This document shows positions 12,768 through 24,411 of a stretch of 64,000 nucleotides of DNA, one piece after another. The position numbers were made by a program, and so were the translations under genes. Origin of the DNA: Ophiocordyceps camponoti-saundersi (nom. inval.) (lineage: Eukaryota > Ascomycota > Sordariomycetes > Hypocreales > Ophiocordycipitaceae); the NCBI GenBank assembly GCA_003339415.1, contig PDHQ01000005.1:249068-313067 (forward strand). The letters are read 5' to 3'. How positions within the stretch are numbered: the stretch's first letter is position 1; every line of letters begins with the position of its first letter. Under the pieces are notes generated by a model, which saw nothing but the letters and a program-made list of their open reading frames with translations, was not told where the DNA came from and searched no databases.

Positions 12768-15700
12768 TCACAAAGGGGATGATGCTCCCATCTGCTGGTG
12801 CCGCTGGCTGGTCGCGCTCTTCAGCCTATTCACATTCTCCTCCGTCAGCGCCTGTCCTGCCCGCGGCCCCTGAAACGAGTTGCCCCTCATGCTCGTCGGT
12901 CCGCCCGCAGCGTCAATCAGCTTGCTCTCCTGCAGCATGTGCGACCACTCCTTCTCGCCCTCCAGACGCCTCATCTGCGGCGACAGGTCCCCGCCGCTCT
13001 CAAACGGAGACGGCTCGCGCTGTCCGTTGGTGCTCGTCAGCGGCCGCGGCGTCACCGGGCTGTTGTTGCTGTTGACCACGTCGTCGTCGTCGTCGTCGTC
13101 CAGCTCAATGTGCGGGATGTCGGCATTGTCGCAGTGCTCGCTCATGCCCGAGCAGTCCGACACCGTCTTCGAGTCTTGCGGGCTCGGCACGCGCCGCCGT
13201 GAAGTGCACCATCGCGTCAGCATCTTCTCCAGCATCGTCATCGTCACGGGCTTGGCCAGGTAGTCGTCCATGCCTGCCCGGGTGCACTTCTCACGGTCGC
13301 CCTGGATGGCCGAAGCCGTCATGGCCACAATGGCCACATCCTGGAGCAACGCCTTAAAGGGCTGATGGTGCCGCAGTAGGTGCGTGCATTTGTAGCCGTC
13401 GATGATGGGCATCTGCACGTCCATCAGGATAATGTCCGGCTTCGCATTCCGACCCTGCGACGCGTCTAGGAGGTAGTCCAGAGCCTCCTTGCCATTCCAC
13501 ACCGCCGTGGCTTGGAAGCCCAGCTTGCCAATCGTCCGGGTGGCAATCTTTTGGTTCACCGGGCTGACAGAACCGCGCATGTCAGTCAAACGTTCCGGCG
13601 AATATGATGGGTTGACGTCAAAGAGGGAAGAGACTTACTTGTCTTCCACCACCAAGATGTGCATCCCCGCCCGTTCCGACCTGGGCAGCTCCGGACTGTC
13701 GGCCGACGGGGGAGTACGAACCGAGTGGCGCCGGGCGGGAAGAAGCGTCGACGACGGCTCCGAACCCGACGCCACCTGCTCGTAATCGGAGCTGTTACAC
13801 GACAGGCTCATCTCCGACTGCAACCGGTCGGGAATGGCCCCGGACTGGACGAGAGCCGCCCCGCGCGGGCCTTGCGGCTTGTTGAAGGGTATCCAAAACG
13901 TGGCCGTCGTGCCGGAGCCGACCGTCGACTCGAGGCTGATGCGACCGTGCATCAGATCCAGCAGGTTCTTGCAGATGGTGAGTCCCAGCCCCGTGCCGCC
14001 GAAGCGTCGCGCCGTCGACGCATCGCCCTGACTAAAGGGCTGGAAGAGCTTCCGCCGTACATCGTCTTGAATACCGATTCCCGTGTCTTCGACCGTGAAC
14101 TTAATCTCCACAGAGTCGGCCGTCTCCTTTTCCTTGACGACGGAGAAGCGCACGTACCCCTGAGTGGTAAACTTGATGCTGTTGGTCAGCAGGTTCGTTA
14201 TGATCTGGCGGACACGGCCCGGGTCTCCGATGACGATCATGTCCCTCTCGACGTCGTCGCCAATGTCCGCCTGGAAGTCGAGGTTCTTGCGCTCGACGGC
14301 GAACTTGAGCATCCGCACCACCTCCTTGACGATGAGCGAGAGCGAGAACTGCACCTCCTCCACGTCCAACCGACCGGACTCCACCTTGGAGAAGTCGAGG
14401 ATGTCGTTGATGACGGTGAGCAGCGATGTTGCCGAGCTCTGGATGTTGTCGACGTAGTCACGCTGCTCCTCGTCCAGCTCCATGTCGCCCAGTAGCTCGG
14501 CCATACCGAGAACCCCGGTGATTGGCGTCCTGATCTCGTGCGACATGTTGGCCAGGAACTGGCTCTTGAGCCGGTTCGCCTCCTTGGCCGCTGCCTCGTT
14601 GGCCATGGCCCGACGTTTTTCGCGAGACTGCTCGCGCACGGCCTCCTCCCGCACCTTGAGCTCCGTCACGTCCATTATGACGCCGATAACTCCCTCGATG
14701 CAGTTTTGGTCCGTCGCCTTTCCGTCTTGCGACTTTTTGCCGTACATGGGCAGGAAGCGGGTGCGGTAGAAGCGATCATCTTTGGCCCGACGTCAGTGTT
14801 ACCTTTTCTTTACTTCTTCATTACGCGGTTCCGTCGACTTACCGATGGCGTGCTCCCTCACGTCCTCGGTCGATAGCCCGTCGATGATATCTTCGATCGG
14901 GCGCAGGAACTCGGGCCGTTCGCCCTCCGGTAGCTGCTCGGTGAGACGGTTGAAGACGGTATACATGTTTTCCCCGACGAACCACCGGCTGCCGTCGTGG
15001 TTCTCCTCGTACGTGCTATCCCATATAAGAGCTCCCTCGAGCATCGTCACCAGCCGGCTCGGGTCCACGGTGAAGATGGTGACGTGCGAGTGGGCTATGA
15101 CGCTCAGCAGCTGCTGACGCATGCGCTTGGCGGCAAACTTGGTTTCCATGCTCTCGTGGATGTCGGTGCAGGTTCCTGAGCGCGTGTCAGACATAGAGGC
15201 CCCATACAGCCGCCGCAGAAGATAATGTCGACTCACCGAACCACTTCTCGATCTCGCCCGTATCCTTATTCCGCACGGCCAGGGCACGGGCGAGGAACCA
15301 CTTCCACTCGCCGTCCTGGCTGCGGCAGCGGTACTCAGCCATATACGGGTCACCCGTGAGGAGGGACTGATTCCACCGCGCCAGCGTATCATTGAGGTCG
15401 TCGGTGTGCAGAGCTTTCTGCCAGCCCCAGCCCATGCATTCTTCCGGGGCCAGGCCCGTGTAGACTGCCCATCTCGTGTTGATAAAGTCAAACATGCCAT
15501 CCGGACTTGCTGTCCAAACAAACTGCGGCATGGTGTCGCAGATGAGTCTGAAGCGCTCCTCGTCGCGCTCCTTTATCTGCGTAATCACCTCGGTCATGTC
15601 GGTGACGTCACGCCAGGTGACGACGCCGGCAAGAAACTCGCCCGTGGTGTCATCGCGAATGGCCTCGCCCAGCACATCGTGGACCATCTTCTTACCCTCA

Positions 15701-17106
15701 CGATCAAAGGCACCGACGCGCATGCTGGCGAAGGGCGTCTCGGTCCTGAGGAGGATCGACATGGGATACTCGCAGACGTCGAGGCACCTGGAGAAGTCCT
15801 CGGTCCACAGGGGCCAATTGGCGAGCAGGTCAAAGCCGTCAACTACGGCATCCAGATCGGCGCTGGCCGAGAGCATTAGCCTGGCGGCCTTATTGGGGAA
15901 AGCGACGCTGCCGTCCTTCCACATGGCCAATATGGGTATCTGGGTGTTGTCGAGTAGGGCGTCCTTCATCAGCGTGATCTTTTGCAGGAGCGACGGTGTG
16001 CTCGAATGTGAAGCCATGGACGGCGGGCCCATCGGGGGGAAGGGGCTCGAAGAGACGCTGACGGCGGCGGGGCTATGGAAGGAGGGTGAGCTCGATTCGC
16101 GGCTCGAGGCGACAGAAGACGGATTGGAGACGACAATGGACTTGCGATCGGCAGCCTCGAGGAGACTGGACCTCGCGACAGATTTCTTGTTGTGGACGGG
16201 GATGGAAGGGGTCGAGTGGGTATTGGTAAAGGTCAGGGTAAAGTAGGTTTGATGATCCTCGACTTCCCAGATGGTGACAATCATCTTGGCCAAGGCTTGA
16301 TACTCGGATTCCTTGGATTTGAGGCGAGTGTCGAAAGTGGTCTTGCCAATGTCCTTGCGGCTGATGACGACGTCGAGAACGGTATCACGCCTCGGCTGTT
16401 GGGCTTTTGCCGAGCCAACGGTCGGCGTGGCGTCTCCGCCGGAGCGGCGGGAGCGTCGCTGGGCGGCTTCGGTCGCGGGCTGATGGACATTGGCCTCTTG
16501 GAGCAGGGAGTCGAGGAAGGATTCCCACGATATCCAGACGGGGCGACCCTCCTGCAGCATGTCAATGCCGACCTGGGAAAGGGTCTGTCCGCGGAGGCGC
16601 TCGATGGTGGCGGAGGCGGCATCGTCGCGGTGAGGATGTTGGTCGTCGTCGTCGTCGTCGTCGTCATTATCGGGGATGATTCCCATCATCTTGCCCATGG
16701 CCTCGTTTGCCATGACGACGGTCTTGAGGCTGTTCAAGACCATGGTGGGGACGGGATGATACAGCATGGCGGAGAAAGCCAGCTGGCCCGGGGAAATCGA
16801 GGGCATGGCGAGGCGGAAGGGACTCTGGGAGTGAGAACGAAGTCGGTCGAGGGAGAGACTGATGGGATCCCTCAGGAAGCGGCTGGCGGGTGTGGAGGGG
16901 GGGCTGGCTTCGCAGTGATGCGACTTGGCGGAGGAGTTACCGGGCAGATCGGGAGAGGCGGGCAAGGAGGGTCCGGATCGCGGCGCATCCAGGGCCGGAC
17001 GATCCGGCGGGTCATCGCGGGCAGCAACAAGGTCGGGGCCGGAGGAGGCAGCGGCGGCAGCTCGATGCCGGCCCAGGTCGCGAGGCTGTTGGATACCGGA
17101 TGTCAT
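12768..17106 (-). CDS. PAS-containing hybrid histidine kinase / response regulator
   Basis: Four exons (17106-15237, 15175-14843, 14779-13639, 13563-12768; introns 61, 63 and 75 bp) encode about 1379 residues. Order: Ser/Pro-rich N-terminus; PAS-like regions ([16 protein letters not shown], then [18 protein letters not shown]); a PAS/PAC unit near residues 510-625 ([20 protein letters not shown]); another sensor-like stretch; the dimerisation/phosphoacceptor helix with H815 in [15 protein letters not shown]; an ATPase domain with DTGIGI and [10 protein letters not shown]; and a receiver with phosphoacceptor D1163 in [10 protein letters not shown] plus a later AKPVT lysine. It should autophosphorylate and relay phosphate to an Ypd1-type protein. 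No HAMP repeats, phytochrome or membrane segments are visible, so it is not the Nik1, phytochrome or Sln1 class; the exact fungal group is unassigned. An in-frame GTG lies three codons upstream, but the ATG at 17106 is the eukaryotic start. Confidence 0.9.
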
Positions 17107-17502
17107 GTTCGTCACATGAGTCGAGGTCGGCGAGACTGGGGTGTAGGGAGGGGAGGGGGGAGGGGGGAGGTGGAGGGTTAAACGGCGGGGCGTTCGTCAG
17201 GGGCAAGAAAGAACACAGCTCAGTGGAGAGGGTGGGAAAAGAGGAGAAAGGTCGCGGCGGAGTATGGCATGTCGAGATTGCTGGTTGATTGCTTGGTTGA
17301 AAGTTGCTTCGGAGCCGAGAGAGACGACGGGCCGGGAGCACGGCGGCAAACGGCCCGGCGGACGGCGGACGACGGACGACGACGAAGGTGACGAGGAACG
17401 AACAGACGTACGGCAGAGGAAGACTCTGCTCTGGCTCACGGATGGGGCGGCGGCCTGGGTCCTGGGGGTTTGGGCTTGGGCCAGGCTGGAGGGGGGGGGG
17501 CG

Positions 17503-17504
<2 letters not shown>

Positions 17505-17542
<38 letters not shown>
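17505..17542. repeat. (CAG)n microsatellite
   Basis: A dozen uninterrupted AGC/CAG units about 400 bp upstream of the kinase start codon, immediately after a homopolymeric G tract. No conserved coding frame runs through it. Confidence 0.9.
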
Positions 17543-17543
<1 letters not shown>

Positions 17544-18207
17544 GTAGGGAAGAGGCGCATGTGCCAGTAGTGCAAGGAGGGTGTGGGGAGTGTGTTCATG
17601 TATGTAAGGTGTACGGATATGCATGTATTGTATTGATGAAGGTGCGATCGTGAGGCTGCTCCGTACCGGTACCTAACCGTCTCGGCCTGTCGTCGCCGGA
17701 GTTTACGGCAGTCCTCGTGTTAGGGGGCAGCTTGGCGGCACTAACCTCTATGGCTAAACCACCCGTCCACCACCGCGCCCGAGGCCGTTTTTGGCTTGGG
17801 CAGACAAGCAGAAGCTTTTCAGGCTGACTGACAGACACGCAACGCACGCAGGCCAGACACGTATGTACATGGTCTAGACGCACATCTCACACTCACACGC
17901 ACCTGCGCGATCGTTTAGGCGAGCAAGGGAGAGAGAGAGGGAGATCGATAAGTGAGAGATATAACCTTGACGTTACCCCCCCCCTCCAAGCCTAGTAGAA
18001 ACCAGAGAGAACGAGAAGGAAAAAACAAAAGAGAGAGGCTGGCTATAACACACACACACACACAAGGAGTTACGCACAAACAACTTACATGCCCATATAC
18101 AACGCACTCACACCAGAAAGGAAGAGAGGAGAGAGAGAAAAAAGCCGAGACCTTGACCTAGAACGGGAGCCGTGGCTGACTGGTGGCACCGCATCCGTGC
18201 CTGGTCA

Positions 18208-18212
18208 GGTCT
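18208..18212. repeat. Target site duplication, left copy (GGTCT)
   Basis: The pentamer GGTCT directly precedes the copia 5' LTR and is repeated exactly at 24407-24411 directly after the 3' LTR. A 5-bp duplication is the normal product of LTR-retrotransposon integrase. Confidence 0.9.
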
Positions 18213-18510
18213 TGTCAGAGGGCTAAGACAAGAGTGGGTTAGGCGTGTGTTTTTGTCATCCCTTAAGGCGTGCAGTCATCATAGCAACGGCTCCGTAACC
18301 TAGGAAACGGAATTCCTATTAGGAAAAAGGGCTATATCTAGGGCAATATATAGGATATAGGAATAAAGGCTTATTTATAAGGGTATTACGGTATAAGAGG
18401 TAGATATAGATAGTTTTTATTATATATATAAAGATAACGATAATTCCCTCCGTTTTAGGAGGGTAAGTATATTAATTAATATAATTTATACGCCTCCTCC
18501 TTATCTAATA
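18213..18510 (+). repeat. 5' LTR of the copia element
   Basis: 298 bp. Its outer (left) end, to about 18290, is unmutated; its inner end is RIP-mutated and terminates in TCTAATA instead of TCTGACA. Alignment to the 3' LTR is gap-free by eye. Confidence 0.93.
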
Positions 18511-19999
18511 GTTATAAGCCTAGTTAGTACTCTCTAATCTAATTCGTTTAATTCTGCCGTTCTTATAGCTTATATAGCCCGTGCTTTATAAATTTACTTA
18601 ATTAATTAAGCCCTCGTAAAAGTAAAGCTATTATTATTTTCTTTAGCGGACTTATAACCCCTAAATTTATTAATTTTTAATAATAAATTAATAATAACTT
18701 TAAATAATATAATAACTAATATAATAGCAGATTTTACGATATTAGTTAAACTTACCTTTATTCTTAAGAACCCTAAAAATTAGACTAATTAATATTAAGA
18801 CGTTATTAATACGGTATAGGGCTATAATATCTAGTTTTTTATAAACCCGGAAATATAAGAGACCCTTATAAAGCTAGATTAACCGGAAATCCCGTTTATA
18901 GGCTTAGGAGGTCGAATAAGGAGTAAGACCCCTAACCCTAAGACTTTTTAACTATTTAGAGAAGAGTATAAAGTATTTACCTTTCCGAACTTCTAAAAAG
19001 ACCTAAAGGAATATTATCGGATAAGGAAAGCACTAAAAGGGATAAATCCCTTTATCTAAGTAGGCCTCTTATTAGCTTATTAGTCCCTAATTTAAGGGGA
19101 CTTTTTACTAAGGGAGAAACTAGTAACGCTACGTGCTCTCGTATAGCCCGGTAATATTACTAAATATAAACTTACTAAGGATAAGTTACGCGACTTATTC
19201 TTACGGGATCCCTTAAAAGGAGATATTAATAACTAAGTTACTTAATTAATCTAAGCTTAGTAGATTTACCTACGACTAAATAGCGTAAAGTTTACCGATA
19301 AGGTATATATTAAGTATTTTATCTACGTAATAAGGGATTAGTATCCCTTATTTATATAAATAATATAATATAACCTTAATCTAGTTAGCTATAGAGACTG
19401 CGAAAAAGCTCCTTAATTTATTAATATTTTTTAGGAGTTTAGGAGGGCTAATTATAAGGCCCCTAAGCCTAATTAAATTAAGAAGAAAATAGCCTTCGTT
19501 ATTTACGATAATCTTAAATAGTAAATAAAAGCAAATACCTTATAAAATAGGGATTAAAATAGCCGCCTAGCAAAACGGGCCCCTCCCCCTTCTTCTTTAA
19601 CTAATAACCTTAGAGAGCGTAACGCTTAAGTTTATACTTAGTATAGACGAAAGTATTTTTAAGAGTTTAAGAGGAAGGAAAATTACTAAAAAAGGTACTT
19701 TTACGTTCTCCCTAATTCGATCCCTTATTTTCTATAAGATCGGATTAATCTTAACGATAACCTTCTTTAACGGGTTATAGATAAGGTAGCCTGCGATTAA
19801 TTAACTTAACGGAAGGTTAATTAATAAAAGAAGGAAAATAAAAGAATTACTAGCTAATAGAGGGATAAGGAAACCTCGGGTATCTTTATAGCCCTAGGGA
19901 ATCCTACTTCGAAAGGTATAGAGATAAAAGATAGCGTCCTCCTTAATAGGGGGTGCTTAATATATATCTTTAACTCCCTTAATTAGTTCGATACTTTTA

Positions 20000-22900
20000 A
20001 CCCGAACGCCCGGGCTAATCTTACTATTACTATAACTAAGGTTATTACCTCGGGGGTAGGTATAGTTATACTTATAATAGAAACGGGTTATCGTATAACC
20101 CTTACTAATATTAGGTTTAACCCCGATTTTAATACTAATCTTATCTTTTTAATAGTTTTTATAAAAAAAGGTTATACTTAGAATAACCTTATAAGCTAAC
20201 TTTATAATCTAAGGAATAATATAACCCTCTATTATACGGTTACGAGGATTAGGCAGCCTTAGTTATAAGTTATTAAACTAACCCTTATAGCCCTACTTAA
20301 CTTATAGGTTCCTCGACCTATCGTTAAGATAGATAAGAACTTATAGTACGTATAGATAAGCTACCTAGGCGCTAAGGCATAGGCCTCGCTAAGTAAGTTA
20401 CCGGGGGTTAGTATTAATAAGGCTATCCCGATAACTAATTACGAGATCTATATAATTACTAAGCTTAGAAAGGAGAGATTATAGGTGCCTCGTTAGGCCT
20501 CGTAGCCTTAACGCCCCTAAGCTATTATTTCTTTCGACCTATTCTATATAGGACTAAGCTATAACGGATCGGCTTATTTAGCCCTATTTACTTATAGGCT
20601 TATAGGAGAACGAAAGGGGTATAATATCCCTTATAAAACTAACCTACTTACTATATAGGTTAAATTCGTAGCCTATATCGCGAGATCCTTTAATTTAAAA
20701 GTTTCGATTATTCTTACGGACTATAAGAAAGCCCTATTTACTAAGGCCTTCCGTAAGGATATATCTTTTAAAAGTATTAATATTTAATTTACCTTATTAG
20801 CATATATATATTAAAATAGTTATACCAAACGATTAGGGGGTATTATAACCTATATAGCTATATACCTTCTTATATAGTTAGGATTCCCTTATAACTTATA
20901 GCTAACGGCTATATATATAGCTATCTACCTCCTTAATAGGACGCTTTATAAGGCAGATAGGGGGGTAGCCGTATAGCTAATTAAATAAAGGCTTCGTTAG
21001 CTTAAGACTTATAACCCTTAGTAGGAGGGTTATCTATAGGATCGTCTTATTTAAAACCTATAGTATATTAAAGCTTATAGTTATAAGGCGTTTCCTATAA
21101 TAAGGAAAGCACTAAGAGGCCTTTAAAGTAAATTCGATCTAAAGGCTTATATCGGCTATTTAGCCGGTATTACTTCCTTCTTATAATACCTAATTTAGGT
21201 GCCCTCCTTAAAGAGGCACTCTCTAATTAGCACTTCTTTTATTACTTTTAATAAAAAGATTTTCTTCGGCTAAGACTATTAAGAATTACCGGTTCCTTAA
21301 GCAGAAGAAGCCCTATAATAGATTTCTCTTATTAAAGATCTTATAGAAAAAGAAGAAGAAGAGGCCCCTAAGCCTCTCTTATATATATAATATATATATA
21401 TAAAGCCCCCGGTATATAATTTATCCGGCAAAGGCTCTTAAACTTAGGAAATATCGGAAAACGCGTTTTCCGGCCTTTCTAATTAATCTAGCGTTAAAGA
21501 GCGGGATAACGGTTATCCCGGCGCCGGACTTATAGATCCCTTAGTAAAAGAGGCGGAAACGTCCTCTTATACGCCTCTTACCCCTAACTCCCTTAATTAG
21601 ATAGGGAATTCGGCCTTTATCCTTTCTTAAGCCCTTATAGATAAGCCCTATCGGGATTATTTACCGGAGCCCCCTTTTACGTATAAAGGGGCTTACGGTA
21701 GGCCCGATAAGGTATAATAGCTAGAGGCTATAAAGGTTAAATTAATAAGGATAGAGGACTATAAAGTTACTAAAAAGATCTCGATAGCCGCTATACCCTA
21801 AGGGCAGCGGTTAATTAATCTTAAATAAGTCTTTATTTATAAGTTTAACCTTTAAAGCTTTCTTTAGAAATATAAAGCCCGCGTTATTATATACGGAAAC
21901 GAGTAACCGCTAAATAAATTATCCGTATACGCTTATACGCTAGTAGTATAAACATTCCGGTTATTAATAGCCTTAACGGCCTATTTTAACCTTAAAGCTT
22001 AGTAGTACGACTTTATTAACGCTTTTTATAATAGCGATCTTAATAAGGAAGTATATTATAAGCTTCCCCCCGGCTTTAATAAGCTAGGCCGGGCCTAGAG
22101 GTTAAAGAAGGCTCTTTATAGCCTTCGATAATCCCCTCTTCTTTAGTATAAACTACTTATAGCTTAGCTAAAGGAATAAAGCTATAAGGCCGTTTTAGAA
22201 AACCCTTATATTATAACGAATAGAAAGATTATTATTTTCTTCTATATCGATAATCTTATAGCTTTATTTAGGAAAGATTAAATAGAAGAATATACTAAGT
22301 TTCGATAAGCTATTAAAAAGGCCTTTTAAATTAAGGATCTTAGGGACCTTTACTAGTTCTTAAATATTAAGGTTATTAGGGATAGGGCTAATTAGCGTCT
22401 ATTCCTAAGCTAGAAATCCTATATTTAAAAGGTTATAATAAAATTTAAAAGGCTCCTAGGAAAGAAAACTCAGCCTTAGCTAATAATACTTAAGAAGATC
22501 CCTCCTTTCGAAGGGGAGGTAATAGCTAAAAAGATTAAGCGATATTAGGCTATTATTAGTAGCTTAATATACGCTATAATTATTACTTAAGCGGACGTTA
22601 CGTTCGCTATTAGCCGCTTAGTATAAGGTCTTATAAATCCCGGCCCTTAATATTTATAATCCGTAATCTACGTTATAGAATTCTTTCGTAATATTTAGGA
22701 CCTCTTAATCGGCTACGATAGTAATAATTCGGCTATTATAGCTATATTTAACGCTTTATTCGGGGATAACTACGACCGAAAGAGTATTAGAGGCTTTATT
22801 ATCCGAGTTTTCGGGGGTATAGTTATCTTTAAATTAGGTAAGTAAGATATTATTATTACCTTATCTATAAAAGTAAAGTTCCTAGCCCTCTCTTACGTTA

Positions 22901-23243
22901 TTAAGGAAATTAGAGCCTTCGAGAGGCTCTATAAGGAAGTATAATTTAAGCTTATATAAGATATTATAGTTTACTATAATAACCTTTAAATAATTAGGCT
23001 AATTATAAAGGAGAATTTAAAGCTAAAGATAAAGCTCTTTTATATTAATATATACTCTTATTAGTTATATTAAGAGGTTTAGTTAGGCTATACGAAGATT
23101 AGCTAGATAGAAATTTCCGGTATAATAGCGGATAGACTAACTAAGCTACTCTAAGGGGAGAAATTCCGCACTTTCTAGAAGGAAATTAAGCTTATAAAGC
23201 TATATATAAATCTAAGGGATTAGAGGGAAGAAAATACTTCTTA
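20000..23243 (+). pseudogene. Copia polyprotein remnant (integrase, RT, RNase H)
   Basis: The 5' limit is approximate; Gag-like coding probably begins near 18840 but I could not define it. Recognisable parts: KYKAR followed by a GNE segment at the start of the RT region near 21868; an INAFYNSDL-type block near 22015; a KLPPGF-type segment near 22060; YGLRQSP near 22115; YID(N) near 22240; and a C-terminal ADRLTKLL-type segment near 23130, all in one plus-strand frame. Stops occur at positions where copia proteins have Trp or Gln, and Asp/Glu/Gly codons are shifted to Asn/Lys/Ser, as expected from G-to-A changes. The product cannot be functional. Confidence 0.85.
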
Positions 23244-23689
23244 ATCGACTTATTAATTAAGGCCTAAGGGGAAGAAAATACCCTTTATAAGCCCTATTTA
23301 AAATAGGTAGTTATACTTATTTACTCTTTATCTTATATATTAGATCCGGACTTATATATCCGGGATTAATCTTATTACTTATAACTTAGGCGTTACCTTA
23401 GATTACTATTATTTTTTTATTACTAGACCGATCTTCTTTAAAATTATTATATATATTTATTTCGTTATTTTTTAATTACTATCGTAATTATTTTCTTATT
23501 AGTTAAATAATACCCTTATTTTAGGATAATCTCCTTTATCGTCTATTCTAATCGGGGAGATTACCTTAAAATATTATAAACTTACGTTCGCGATATCTTC
23601 GTTTTCTCTACGAACTTTTCCTTTCTAATATTTTCGACTTATCCGTTACTTTCTTTATTATTAAGGTAATACGGTAAACTTATTAAAAT

Positions 23690-23970
23690 ATATAAAAAGA
23701 TAAAAAGTTAGTAGTACCTAAAGGCACTACTAACGAAACTAAACTAAGGAAAACCCTTAGCTAGGTAATTTAGCTAGTTTACTATAATAAGGAGGCCCTT
23801 AATCCCCTTATTATAGCTACTAGCTAAGCTACCTAACTAAGGGCCTCCCCTATATAGTAGTTCCCGAAAGTATATACTAAAAAGGTACCGGGAATCGAAC
23901 CTAGCCCTATTAAGGGCTTAGCTATAAAAATAACCGCTTAACCGTTATCTAATATTTTCTAAGCTAAATA
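23690..23970 (-). mobile_element. tRNA-derived SINE-like segment inside the copia 3' region
   Basis: On the minus strand this segment starts with a tRNA-like head. A box-A-like sequence at 23934-23951 (AACGGTTAAGCGG) is followed by an exact pol III B box GGTTCGATTCC at 23901-23891, then CCGGTACC resembling an acceptor arm. Downstream (lower coordinates) comes a body with a long inverted repeat (about 23752-23790 against 23820-23855) and a T-rich end near 23690-23715. Such an order fits a tRNA-derived SINE. It carries RIP changes like the rest of the block. Boundaries are approximate and I found no convincing target duplication. It could instead be a truncated tRNA pseudogene captured by the retrotransposon. 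Confidence 0.55.
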
Positions 23971-24108
23971 AACTAACTTATATACCTTACCGCTAATTAA
24001 CCCTTAACTTCTTCCTTAATTATCGCGAGAAACCTTAATTATACCCTCTAGAAAGTAAGCATTACTTACCTAGTATAGAAGGCGGTATACGTAGCACTTA
24101 CGGGGGTA

Positions 24109-24406
24109 TATTAGAGGGCTAAGATAAGAGTAAGTTAGGCGTATATTTTTATTATCCTTTAAGGCGTATAGTTATTATAGTAACGGCTCCGTAACCTAGG
24201 AAACGGAATTCCTATTAGGAAAAAGGGCTATATCTAGGGCAATATATAGGATATAGGAATAAAGGCTTATTTATAAGGGTATCACGGCATAAGAGGCAGA
24301 TACGGATAGTCTTTATTATATATATAAAGATAACGATAATTCCCTCCGTTTTGGGAGGGTAAGCATATTAATCAATGCAATTTGCACGCCTCCTCCTTGT
24401 CTGACA
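24109..24406 (+). repeat. 3' LTR of the copia element
   Basis: 298 bp. Its inner (left) half is RIP-mutated and begins TATTAGA; its outer right end from about 24286 is unmutated and ends TCTGACA. This is the mirror image of the 5' LTR pattern. Confidence 0.93.
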
Positions 24407-24411
24407 GGTCT
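24407..24411. repeat. Target site duplication, right copy (GGTCT)
   Basis: Identical to 18208-18212 and immediately adjacent to the unmutated LTR end. Confidence 0.9.

Larger units (their letters stand above)
17107..18212. other. Promoter side of the kinase gene and flank of the copia element
   Basis: No gene is recognised. The first 500 bp are the upstream region of the minus-strand kinase and contain a G-run (17489-17500) directly followed by a CAG run. From about 17880 to 18170 the sequence is purine- and CA-rich. CA/TG dinucleotides are normal up to the copia boundary, so RIP did not spread outwards. Confidence 0.5.
18213..24406 (+). mobile_element. Complete Ty1/copia LTR retrotransposon, inactivated by RIP
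   Basis: A 6194-bp element bounded by two 298-bp direct repeats that begin TGTCAGA and end TCTGACA in their unmutated forms, flanked by GGTCT. The plus-strand polyprotein is still readable when TAA/TAG are taken as former Gln/Trp codons. The reverse transcriptase YIDD-type motif at about 22240-22257 (FFYID followed by AAT from GAT) and the copia RNase H with an ALS..KE motif near 22890 identify the superfamily. The interior has almost no CA or TG, the RIP footprint. About 860 bp lie between the end of the polyprotein (about 23243) and the 3' LTR and contain a SINE-like insertion. Because the frame shows stops but no frameshifts where I read it, the copy was probably intact when RIP hit it. 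Confidence 0.95.

Noticed and set aside
13659..14495. 278-residue plus-strand frame
   Set aside because: Antisense to the kinase H-box and ATPase exon, which has unmistakable conserved motifs on the other strand.
17107..17115. Kinase start three codons upstream
   Set aside because: That codon is GTG; nuclear genes start at ATG, so the start at 17106 was used.
16192..17181. 329-residue Gly/Val-rich plus-strand frame
   Set aside because: Antisense shadow of the histidine kinase N-terminal exon; its glycine runs are complements of Ser/Pro codons and a GTC repeat.
18925..18945. Telomere-like CCTAACCCTAA
   Set aside because: A single chance match within RIP-mutated polyprotein DNA, not a repeat array.
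23884..23951. Functional tRNA gene on the minus strand
   Set aside because: The B box is perfect, but the anticodon loop is short and the arms contain mismatches, and it lies inside a RIP-mutated transposon; a SINE-like remnant fits better.
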